Positions 47,163 through 54,995 of a stretch of DNA of 64,000 bases are shown here, piece after piece. Made by a program: the position numbers and the translations under genes. The notes beneath the pieces are model-generated. The model was not told where the DNA came from. It was given only the letters and a program-made list of their open reading frames with translations, and searched no databases. The stretch's first letter is position 1; the number at the start of each line of letters is the position of its first letter. This stretch comes from an uncultured Flaviramulus sp. (GTDB taxonomy: Bacteria; Bacteroidota; Bacteroidia; Flavobacteriales; Flavobacteriaceae). The stretch is taken from assembly GCA_947501105.1 (NCBI GenBank), contig CANMUP010000002.1, positions 682,001 through 746,000 on the forward strand. Direction: 5' to 3'.

Positions 47163-48704
47163 ATGCAAAAAATATTGTCAGTTTTTCTTCTATCCTTATT
47201 TGTCTATTCCTGTGCTGAAAAGAAAGAGGAAAGACCAAATATTATCTTGATAATGGGAGATGATATTGGGATTTCGGATATAGGTGCTTACGGTGGTGAA
47301 ATTGAAACTCCAAATATTGATCAATTAGCCAATGAAGGCTTACGATTTACAACGTTTTATAATATGGCTAAATGCAATCCTACCAGATCATCACTACTTA
47401 CTGGTTTGTATACAGGAGGAAATGGAGCTGTACACCTTGCTAATTTGACAAAGAAGGCAGGCTATTTTAATATCATGAGTGGAAAGGAGCATTTTGATTC
47501 TTGGGTACCTGAATATTGTAAGGCAGAAAATGCATTTGATCATTCGTTTTATTTTTGGGCAACAACAGAATATTTCTTGCCTCCATCTGGAGAGTTTGAA
47601 CGACCGTTTTTTCTTGAAGGAAACGAATTAAATGCTACTGAAATTGAGTTTGAAAAAGCACCTATGTATAAGACGGATTTCATTACGGATTATGCCCTGA
47701 AATGGTTAGACGAAGCGTTTCAGAAAAAAGATCCCTTCTTTCTCTACCTACCTTATCATGCGGCTCACTACCCACTTCAGGCCAGACCAGAAGATATTAA
47801 AAAATACAGGGGGAAATACCTAAAAGGTTGGGATAAAATCCGTCAGGAACGTTTTGCAAAAATGCAAAAATTAGGTGTGCTTCCAAAAGCTACAAGGCTA
47901 AGTCCACCTGAAAACAACTTGAATAAACTTCGAGGGCCGCTCATACCTGACTATACGGACTATTATCCATGGGATAGTTTATCTGAATCTCAAAAAGACT
48001 CTTTAGATCTTGAAATGGCAGTGTATGCTGCAATAATTGACCGAATGGATCAAAATATTGGACGTGTTTTGAAAAAACTGGAGAAAGAAGGTAAGTTAGA
48101 AAACACCTTGATCATGTTTTTAAATGATAATGGATCATGTCCGTTTTACTCAAACAAGGTTACAGATATTCAACCAGGTCCTGCCAACTCATACTGGAGC
48201 TTACGTACAGCTTGGGCAAACTTAGGAAATACGCCATACCGACAGCACAAACAATGTGGTCATGAAGGAGGAAGCCATACCCCTTTTGTAGCCTATTGGC
48301 CAAAAAAAATAGCACCAAATACAATTACCCACCAACCTGGGCATGTTGTAGATATGGCCCCTACTTTTTTAGACCTATTAGATATGCAATATCCAGACTC
48401 AATAAAAGGTCACGCTACTTTGCCGCTTCATGGAAGTTCGTTATTTCCAGTTTTTATGGGTGAAAAACGAAAAGAACCAGATTATTTCATTTCAGGATTG
48501 GAAAATTTCAGGATGTTTAGAAGTGGTGATTACAAAATTGTTAGACTAAATGGAGGAGAATGGGAATTATACAATATTATAGAAGATCCCACTGAACTTG
48601 TAAATTTAGCTGATTCATTACCAGAAAAAGTCATTGAATTATCAAATTATTATGAAAGTACTCAAATTGGATCAAAATTAAGCACCCCCATTACAAACCG
48701 TTAG
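47163..48704 (+). CDS. S1 family sulfatase lipoprotein (CxPTR type)
   Basis: 513 residues. MQKILSVFLLSLFVYSC is a lipoprotein signal (Cys17). PNIILIMGDDIGISDIGAYG about 25-44 gives the DD metal ligands. NMAKCNPTRSSLLTGLYTGG at 67-86 is the formylglycine site with Cys71 in C-N-P-T-R, and FHLANLTKKAGYFNIMSGKEH replaces the usual GKWH with GKEH. IMFLNDNGSCPFYSN is the DNG metal block, followed by GGSHTPFVAYWPKKI. This pattern resembles arylsulfatase-type S1_4 enzymes, which desulfate galactose or fucose units. It starts a new cluster 229 bp after the GH3 gene. The substrate position is not readable from sequence. Confidence 0.92.
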   Translation: MQKILSVFLLSLFVYSCAEKKEERPNIILIMGDDIGISDIGAYGGEIETPNIDQLANEGLRFTTFYNMAKCNPTRSSLLTGLYTGGNGAVHLANLTKKAGYFNIMSGKEHFDSWVPEYCKAENAFDHSFYFWATTEYFLPPSGEFERPFFLEGNELNATEIEFEKAPMYKTDFITDYALKWLDEAFQKKDPFFLYLPYHAAHYPLQARPEDIKKYRGKYLKGWDKIRQERFAKMQKLGVLPKATRLSPPENNLNKLRGPLIPDYTDYYPWDSLSESQKDSLDLEMAVYAAIIDRMDQNIGRVLKKLEKEGKLENTLIMFLNDNGSCPFYSNKVTDIQPGPANSYWSLRTAWANLGNTPYRQHKQCGHEGGSHTPFVAYWPKKIAPNTITHQPGHVVDMAPTFLDLLDMQYPDSIKGHATLPLHGSSLFPVFMGEKRKEPDYFISGLENFRMFRSGDYKIVRLNGGEWELYNIIEDPTELVNLADSLPEKVIELSNYYESTQIGSKLSTPITNR

Positions 48705-48794
48705 GTTTTATGGAAAACGAGCCAATGAATATTTGGCAAATATCAAGGATAAAAACTGCTCAAAAAATTAATTTAAATTGGGAAGTAACATATT

Positions 48795-50240
48795 ATGAAA
48801 TTAAATTATTTTAAAATTTTCGGTGTTATACTTCTAATTGCTGGAGTATCATGTAACAATCACAAAAAGAAAAAAGATACAAAACCCAATGTGATATTGT
48901 TTTATCTTGATGATAGTGGATATGGAGATTATGCACATAATGGAAATCCAACCATAAAAACACCGAATATTACGAAGTTAAAAGAGAGTGGTGTTAATTT
49001 TACGCAGTTTTATGTTACCTCGCCTGCATGTTCTGCATCGCGCTATTCTCTCTTAACTGGACGTTACCCTGGGCGTTCGGGACTTGGCTCGTGGGTAATT
49101 GGACCCAATGCCAAGAAGCATATTCATGAGAAAGAGATAACACTTGCAGAGGGGCTTAAATCCGTAGGATATAAAACAGGAATATTTGGAAAATGGCACC
49201 TGGGCTCTCCTAACAAGAACAATCAATTTTCTAAAATAACATTGCCTCTGGCGCACGGTTTCGACGAATGGGTGGGAACGAATGTATCGCACGACTACAA
49301 TACTGCAATGCTTTTAAAAAGTAACCCAAACGATAAAAACCCAATACCCGGATATAGTTTGATAGCTAAAGATTTACCCTCCGACATATTAGCATCGGAA
49401 TCCTTAACTGGTGTGTGTACTAAAGCAGCTGTTGATTTTATTAAACGAAATAAAAAGAATCCATTTTTTGCTTATATACCTTATAATATGCCGCATCTGG
49501 GGCTCTTTGTTAGCGATAAATTTAAAGGAATATCGCGCAACGGAGTTCTTGGGGATGTAATGGAAGAGCTTGATGCTGCTATTGGCGAGATTAGGGAAAC
49601 ACTGGAAGATGTTGGAGTAAGTGAAAATACGATTGTTATTTTCTCTTCCGACAATGGACCGTGGGTTGTTTTTCATGACAGGTCGGATACTAAATATGGA
49701 GATACACGATTACAAGTTGGTTATGCCACACCATTTCGCGATGGAAAAGGTTCTACATGGGAAGGTGGACACCGTGTACCGGGAATTATCAGTTGGCCTG
49801 CCTCTATAAAGGGCAAGCGAAGTGAACAGACACCTATTAGTACGCTTGATATATTACCTACAATATTCGCAATAACCGGAGTAGAATTACCTAAAGACAG
49901 AACCATTGATGGACGCGATATTAGAGGCTTATTAATGCCAGAAAAGTATGATAATAAACCGGATGAATTTAAATTTTTCTATTCCTATTTCGATAACCAG
50001 GCTTCGGCTATTCGGAAAGACTCATATAAATTACATATTCGCATCGGTTCTACAAAAAAAGATAATTATGGCTTTACAGCATCCAAGGAAACCCCTTTAT
50101 TGTTTCAAGTCGAAAAAGATTTAGGAGAAAGAGTTAATGTATCTGCAAAATACTCTGAGAAAGTTTCAGAACTACAAGTTGATTTAGAAACATTTGAAAA
50201 ACAAATGAAAAAAGAAGGCTCTTTCTGGGATACAAAATAA
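48795..50240 (+). CDS. S1 family sulfatase lipoprotein (CxASR type), compositionally distinct
   Basis: 481 residues. MKLNYFKIFGVILLIAGVSC is a lipoprotein signal (Cys20). PNVILFYLDDSGYGDYAHNG at 31-50 has DD; SPACSASRYSLLTGRYPGRS at 76-95 has the maturation Cys79 in C-S-A-S-R, with Ala in place of Pro; VGYKTGIFGKWHLGSPN has GKWH; and IVIFSSDNGPWVVFHD the DNG block. WEGGHRVPGIISWPASIKGK and DILPTIFAITGVELPKDRTI then DG complete the S1 pattern. The stretch from about 49000 to 49400 uses more G+C-rich codons (cgc, gcg, tcg) than its neighbours, which may mean separate acquisition. It lies 90 bp after the previous sulfatase. Confidence 0.92.
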   Translation: MKLNYFKIFGVILLIAGVSCNNHKKKKDTKPNVILFYLDDSGYGDYAHNGNPTIKTPNITKLKESGVNFTQFYVTSPACSASRYSLLTGRYPGRSGLGSWVIGPNAKKHIHEKEITLAEGLKSVGYKTGIFGKWHLGSPNKNNQFSKITLPLAHGFDEWVGTNVSHDYNTAMLLKSNPNDKNPIPGYSLIAKDLPSDILASESLTGVCTKAAVDFIKRNKKNPFFAYIPYNMPHLGLFVSDKFKGISRNGVLGDVMEELDAAIGEIRETLEDVGVSENTIVIFSSDNGPWVVFHDRSDTKYGDTRLQVGYATPFRDGKGSTWEGGHRVPGIISWPASIKGKRSEQTPISTLDILPTIFAITGVELPKDRTIDGRDIRGLLMPEKYDNKPDEFKFFYSYFDNQASAIRKDSYKLHIRIGSTKKDNYGFTASKETPLLFQVEKDLGERVNVSAKYSEKVSELQVDLETFEKQMKKEGSFWDTK

Positions 50241-50865
50241 ATTCTAACTTAATTGTTTATTTAGTAATATGAAATGGGATAATTATGATAGATTTTCAAC
50301 ATTACTAAAATTCAGAGATGAGCACAGACATTAAAAAAAAAATACAGCACGAAAACCTAGTAATATGTAAAAATAATAGCCGGAAGAGTAGTGGTTTCAT
50401 AGGCTGTATCCCGCTTCAATTTTTTTTGTAGCTTGATTGAAAAGTGCCACGCAGTTGGCTACTATTCTTATACGAGCCGTTAGTAACTATTTGAAAATGA
50501 CAAAGTATATTACCATATTTCTAGCTTTTTTGACATTTCCATTCTGATTTCTTGCAATCAAAAGACTTCTGAAAAAAGTGACTGACAAATCAATTCCAGG
50601 AAGGCTAATAATATTAAACTTAAAAAGGATAATTTTATAGAAGTTTTGGAAAATTAAACAGTTCTAAAGAGGGGGGAGCCTACAATTTTTCTTAATCTTC
50701 TATTTGATTCATTTTCATATAAATTTTGAGTGTTTAATGTAAAACCCTCTCATTACAAGAATTATAATCCAAAAAGAAAACAAAACAATAGGTATAGACA
50801 AATTTTATCGTTACCACTCTATCTAAAGGCAGTAGAATACGGCGGAGCAATTACCGTTAACTTAA
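50241..50865. other. gene-free stretch with a decayed lipoprotein start
   Basis: 625 bp between convergent sulfatase genes. It has no intact ORF. One recognisable relic is the frame-shifted lipoprotein signal at 50497-50585. The parts at 50385-50490 are less AT-rich than the rest and may be further debris. No terminator hairpin stands out. Confidence 0.55.
50497..50585 (+). pseudogene. remnant of a lipoprotein gene (frameshifted signal peptide)
   Basis: From the ATG at 50497 the frame reads MTKYITIFLAFLTFPF and stops. Moving to the frame that starts at 50547 gives ISCNQKTSEKSD and a stop at 50583. Joined, these make a typical flavobacterial lipoprotein signal with an F-ISC lipobox, so a frameshift plus an early stop broke the gene. 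The rest of the protein is not recognisable downstream. Confidence 0.35.
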
Positions 50866-52710
50866 TTATATTTCAATTAAATTTCTTCCTGCTTTAGAAA
50901 GGTTTGTCTTTGTTTCCATATTTCTTATCACCTCTTTTATTATTGGGGTAGCAGCTTTTATCATATTACTATCCATAACTCTTAAACTATTCATTGCCTG
51001 AAGTGATATCTTTTCATTTTTGCTCTTTAAAGATTCAATTATAATTGGTAAAATCATTTTAGATTCCCCCAGTATATACAAAGATTCAGCAGCTGTAATT
51101 CTTACGTCAGGACTAGAGTCTTTCAATAATACGATAAGATCTTGTTTTGCAGAAACAGCATCTTCTCCAAGTATTAAACATCCTAAAGCACCCCAATACC
51201 TTATAACTGGATTTTCGTCATGGGTAAAGGCGATGATCTCTTCAAGTTTGGTTTTATTACGTGAGGTAGATACATCTGCTGCGTGTTTAATCTTTTCGTA
51301 ATCATATGCATCAGAACGCACGTAATCAAAAATAAATTCTTTATCATTTATAGAAGATAGTTCTCCTTCAGGAATTAATCCAGAATCATTAATGTCAGAC
51401 ATCCAATCAGAAGTTTCCTTTCTCATTTCCTCAAGTACGTTAGCGTATTCAGGGTTATTTGCTAAATTATTAACTTCCCAAGGATCTTTAGTAACATCGT
51501 ACAATTCTTCAGCGGGTTTCTTATTCCAAAATATACTTTGTACTTCATTACATTCACCTCGTTTATAAGCTTCTTCCCATGATTTGCAAGATGGTGCCCT
51601 CCAAAGGTATTCTAAAAAATCACCATAAATTTTATGAGGCATATAATTTTTAATATAGCGAAACTGCTTATCTCTTACAGCTCTTACTTTATCAAATCGC
51701 TCATCCATTCTATCACTAAACAAATGAACATAATCACGAGGTGAAGTTTGTTGCGTACCTAAAAAAGCTTTTCCTTGCATATAATCAGGTACTTTAATTC
51801 CTGTTAAACTTAGCATGGTTGGTGCTAAATCTACAAAACTGACCAATCTATCTAACTTTGAATTTGGTTGTGCAGGAGCGAGGTGCTTATATTTTTCTGG
51901 AAATCGCCATATCATGGGTACACGTGTACCCGTTTCATAAACAAATCGTTTACTTCTGGCTAAAATCCCACCATGATCACTATAATAGGCAACGATAGTA
52001 TTATCTGCTAATCCAGCTTCTTCAAGCTCTTGGAGGACTTTAGCAACTCGACCATCCATATCTTCAATTTTATCATAAAACTGAGCCCAATCATGCCTCG
52101 TTTCTGGCGTGTCTGGATGATAAGGGGGCAAGACTACTTTAGCAGGATCGTGTCTTAACTCGTTTACAGGTTTGGTTTTATGGAGGGAACTTTCATGACT
52201 TACACCAATATTAAATATGGCAAAAAAGGGCTGCCCTTCTTTTCTGTTTTTGTAATGTGCTTGTTTAGACGATTCATCCCAAGCCCCTTTTGGTATACTC
52301 GTATTGTAATCTGTTTTACTATTATTAGTAGTATAATATCCTTCATTTTTAAGGTATTCAGGAAAGAACTTTATGAACTCAGGGATATTATATTTACTAC
52401 GCATATTTTGCGTCCCCATAGTTGTGGGATACATTCCTGAAATAATAGTAGACCTAGCAGCTGCACAAACAGGCGCATTTGCGAATGCATTTTTGTATAA
52501 AACACCTTCTGAAGCGAGTTTGTCTAAAGTTGGTGTTGTAGCATACTCATCTCCATAGCACCCTAAATATGGGCTATTGTCTTCGCTTACAATCCATAAA
52601 ATATTTGGCTGTTCCGTATTTTTGATTTTTGAGTTTTCTTGTTTGCATGATATAAGGAATAAGAAAACTAAAAATAAAGATATTATAGAATAAATATGTG
52701 CTTTTTTCAT
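50866..52710 (-). CDS. S1 family sulfatase lipoprotein fused to HEAT-like repeats (CxAAR type)
   Basis: 614 residues from the ATG at 52710; an ATG at 52746 would add 12 residues that spoil the signal peptide. MKKAHIYSIISLFLVFLFLISC is a lipoprotein signal (Cys22). PNILWIVSEDNSPYLGCYGD has the E-D metal pair. FANAPVCAAARSTIISGMYP gives the maturation Cys82 in C-A-A-A-R. TIVAYYSDHGGILARSKRFV has D-H, and VRAVRDKQFRYIKNYMPH and AEELYDVTKDPWEVNNLANN the conserved C-terminal S1 parts. The last 120 residues are helical repeats: NPVIRYWGALGCLILGED, SPDVRITAAESLYILGES and NEKISLQAMNSLRVMDS, typical HEAT-like units. It is on the opposite strand to its sulfatase neighbours. Confidence 0.92.
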   Translation of the reverse strand: MKKAHIYSIISLFLVFLFLISCKQENSKIKNTEQPNILWIVSEDNSPYLGCYGDEYATTPTLDKLASEGVLYKNAFANAPVCAAARSTIISGMYPTTMGTQNMRSKYNIPEFIKFFPEYLKNEGYYTTNNSKTDYNTSIPKGAWDESSKQAHYKNRKEGQPFFAIFNIGVSHESSLHKTKPVNELRHDPAKVVLPPYHPDTPETRHDWAQFYDKIEDMDGRVAKVLQELEEAGLADNTIVAYYSDHGGILARSKRFVYETGTRVPMIWRFPEKYKHLAPAQPNSKLDRLVSFVDLAPTMLSLTGIKVPDYMQGKAFLGTQQTSPRDYVHLFSDRMDERFDKVRAVRDKQFRYIKNYMPHKIYGDFLEYLWRAPSCKSWEEAYKRGECNEVQSIFWNKKPAEELYDVTKDPWEVNNLANNPEYANVLEEMRKETSDWMSDINDSGLIPEGELSSINDKEFIFDYVRSDAYDYEKIKHAADVSTSRNKTKLEEIIAFTHDENPVIRYWGALGCLILGEDAVSAKQDLIVLLKDSSPDVRITAAESLYILGESKMILPIIIESLKSKNEKISLQAMNSLRVMDSNMIKAATPIIKEVIRNMETKTNLSKAGRNLIEI

Positions 52711-53062
52711 TTTGAAATTATCAGAGTTAAGATTAATAACTAGCAATGAGATATACTACTAAGATTAGTAGCTGAAAATAAATTTATCATTAAAGGTTTA
52801 CAAAAATATATTATTAAAATAAGTATTAGTAATACTATTGTAGCATATGTTTTGCTTTTATAAAAGAAAAGAAAGAATTAATCAAAAAAGATGAGACTTC
52901 ATATGTTTTAAAGTTTTTTAGAGAAGGTTGTTATTAAATAACAACAAGTCTCTTATTCCAATTACCCTTTTTTTTCAGAAGCTATAAGTTTCTTTAAAAC
53001 TTTCAATTATTACTTTCTTTTTAATAGATTTGCTTGAACCCTAACACATCTATACATTTTAA
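52711..53062. other. divergent spacer between the HEAT-sulfatase and the ECF sigma gene
   Basis: 352 bp, AT-rich, no ORF. It holds the 9-1-9 palindrome at 52927-52945. I saw no clear sigma-A boxes for either gene. Confidence 0.5.
52927..52945. promoter_or_regulatory. perfect 19-bp palindrome, candidate operator
   Basis: GTTGTTATT-A-AATAACAAC is a perfect 9-bp inverted repeat with a single central base. No T tract follows on either strand, so a binding site is more likely than a terminator. It lies 118 bp before the sigma factor gene and about 217 bp before the sulfatase start. Confidence 0.4.
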
Positions 53063-53617
53063 ATGAATCTTATTCTAGAAGAAATAAGAAAACAAAACCG
53101 TAGAGTTTTTAAAAACTTTTTTGATAAACACTATAAGGAATTAGTAGTTTATGCTAATGGTTATCTTTTTGATTTAGATTCAAGTGAAGATATTGTACAA
53201 GAAGTGTTCATTTATATTTGGGAAAACGCAGATAAAATAAAAATTAAATCGTCATTAAAGGGCTATCTATTTGCAATGGTTCGTAATAGATGTTTTAATT
53301 TTTTAAGGGCTGTTAAAATCACAGATGATTACGGGTTTTTAGAGTTTAATATAAACCTGATTACCGAGCATGTTTTTGATACAGTTACTGATGAAGATAA
53401 AAAAATAGTATATCATCAAATTTTAAAAATTGTAGATACACTGCCTGATAAGATGCAACAGATTGTGAAACTGAAATTTTTGCATAACTACAAATATTCA
53501 GAAATTGCCGAAGAACTAGGGATTTCTATAAATACAGTTAAAACCCAGCTTAAGAGGGCTAAATTAAGAATTACAGAGTTAGTAACTTCTATCTTAATTT
53601 TATTGCAAATTCATTAA
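53063..53617 (+). CDS. ECF RNA polymerase sigma factor (FecI-like)
   Basis: 184 residues. Region 2 spans about 10-80: FKNFFDKHYKELVVYANGYL, DSSEDIVQEVFIYIWENADK (the DxxQEVF core-binding block) and SLKGYLFAMVRNRCFNFLRA (the -10 recognition end of region 2). Region 4 spans about 118-175: LPDKMQQIVKLKFLHNYKYS followed by EIAEELGISINTVKTQLKRA, the helix-turn-helix for -35 recognition. These are Bacteroidetes PUL-type ECF factors. The downstream order is FecR-like anti-sigma (128 bp later) and SusC with an STN domain, the trans-envelope signalling set, so this factor should switch on the second PUL when its glycan is bound. Confidence 0.95.
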   Translation: MNLILEEIRKQNRRVFKNFFDKHYKELVVYANGYLFDLDSSEDIVQEVFIYIWENADKIKIKSSLKGYLFAMVRNRCFNFLRAVKITDDYGFLEFNINLITEHVFDTVTDEDKKIVYHQILKIVDTLPDKMQQIVKLKFLHNYKYSEIAEELGISINTVKTQLKRAKLRITELVTSILILLQIH

Positions 53618-53744
53618 TAAAAGAGCCTTATTGTTAGGTGGTTATCATTTTTCTTGTGCTTTGCTTAAATATTTCTTCTTTTTTTTGTCACCCAAAACTT
53701 ATTTTTAATTGTCTAATAATAAAAAGTCACAAACAAATGTTTAA

Positions 53745-54893
53745 ATGGAATTTAAATTAATAATAAAAAAACTTAATAATTCACTTACTCCAGAAGAAGA
53801 AATCATTTTTTCAAAATGGTATAATGAAGCTGATTCTCACAAGGACTATTTTATTTCTGTAAAAGAGAATTACGAAAAAGATATAAACCATATTGATATT
53901 GAAAAAGGATGGTTATCTATTCAAAAAAATATAAATATAGTAGAGAATGCTAAAAAGAATAATTATTGGAAATATGCAGTAGCCGCTGCTTCAATAGTTG
54001 TACTAATTTCTCTTAATTTTATTTTTAATAAAGAAGATATTCAAGTTAGTGAGCCAGTTATTGTAAATAATGATGAACTTATTTTAATAGGAACAGATAA
54101 AGCAACCCTTACGTTAGAAGACGGATCTAGTATTGTTCTCGAAAAAGGCGAAACATATGTTGCAGGTAATATAAATAGTAATGGAGAAAAATTAGTTTAC
54201 AATAATTATAATAAAAAGAGTAATTCCGAAGAAGAAATAAAATACAACTATTTAACTATTCCAAGAGGAGGTCAGTATGCTATAAAACTATCTGATGGGA
54301 CAGAAGTTTGGTTAAATTCAGAATCACAATTAAAATATCCTGTAAACTTTATAGACGGTAAAACACGTGAAGTAGAATTAGTATATGGAGAGGCCTATTT
54401 TGATGTAACGTCTAGTTTTGAAAATAATGGATCTAAATTTATAGTATTAAATAAGAACCAAGAAGTAGAAGTGCTGGGTACAGAATTTAATATTAAGGCT
54501 TATAAAGATGAAAGTAATATCTATACTACACTGGTAGAAGGCAGAGTAACTGTCAGTAATTCCGTTTCAAAACAAAATTTAACACCAAATCAGCAATCAA
54601 AAATATGTCTTGTAAATAATCAAATAACTGTTAATACAGTTGATGTATATGGTGAAACATCATGGAAAACAGGGTTCTTTAGTTTTAAAAGTAAAACATT
54701 GAAAGATATAATGGTAGTTCTGTCTCGCTGGTATGATGTTGAAGTGATTTTTGAAGATAAGAAACTTGAAGGCGTTAAGTTTAATGGTGTAATAAGCAAG
54801 AATGAAAAAATAGAAGAAATTTTAAATTTAATCAAGAAAACTAATTTTATAACAGCCTATGATGTAACAAATAAAAAAATCACAATAAAATAA
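53745..54893 (+). CDS. FecR family anti-sigma factor
   Basis: 382 residues. The cytoplasmic N-terminal part (about 1-75; SLTPEEEIIFSKWYNEADSH) is the sigma-binding FecR_N-like helix bundle. NYWKYAVAAASIVVLISLNFIF about 76-97 is the single transmembrane helix. The periplasmic FecR domain has YLTIPRGGQYAIKLSDGTEV then WLNSESQLKYPV at about 168-199 (the diagnostic vprG..y.l.LsDGt.VwLNa.S.l.yP block), REVELVYGEAYFDV, and NQEVEVLGTEFNIKAY. The C-terminal DUF4974-like domain ends with FNGVISKNEKIEEILNLIKK, the part that touches the STN domain of SusC. It lies between the sigma gene and susC. Confidence 0.96.
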   Translation: MEFKLIIKKLNNSLTPEEEIIFSKWYNEADSHKDYFISVKENYEKDINHIDIEKGWLSIQKNINIVENAKKNNYWKYAVAAASIVVLISLNFIFNKEDIQVSEPVIVNNDELILIGTDKATLTLEDGSSIVLEKGETYVAGNINSNGEKLVYNNYNKKSNSEEEIKYNYLTIPRGGQYAIKLSDGTEVWLNSESQLKYPVNFIDGKTREVELVYGEAYFDVTSSFENNGSKFIVLNKNQEVEVLGTEFNIKAYKDESNIYTTLVEGRVTVSNSVSKQNLTPNQQSKICLVNNQITVNTVDVYGETSWKTGFFSFKSKTLKDIMVVLSRWYDVEVIFEDKKLEGVKFNGVISKNEKIEEILNLIKKTNFITAYDVTNKKITIK

Positions 54894-54995
54894 AAAAGAA
54901 AGGGAACAAAGTCTAAGTACCTCCACAGTAACACGCTTTATCCCCCTTTAGATTATTAATTAACTAAAATGTTTAACTAATTAACACGCAAATTT

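Noticed and set aside
50470-50495. ACGAGCCGTTAGTAAC, which recalls an integron attC core.
   Set aside because: There is no complementary core, no hairpin of attC size and no integron integrase in the window.
54940-54990. Repeated TTAATTAAC-like words before the second susC.
   Set aside because: The inverted match has about 10 of 14 positions and consists of A/T only, so it is not distinguishable from base composition.
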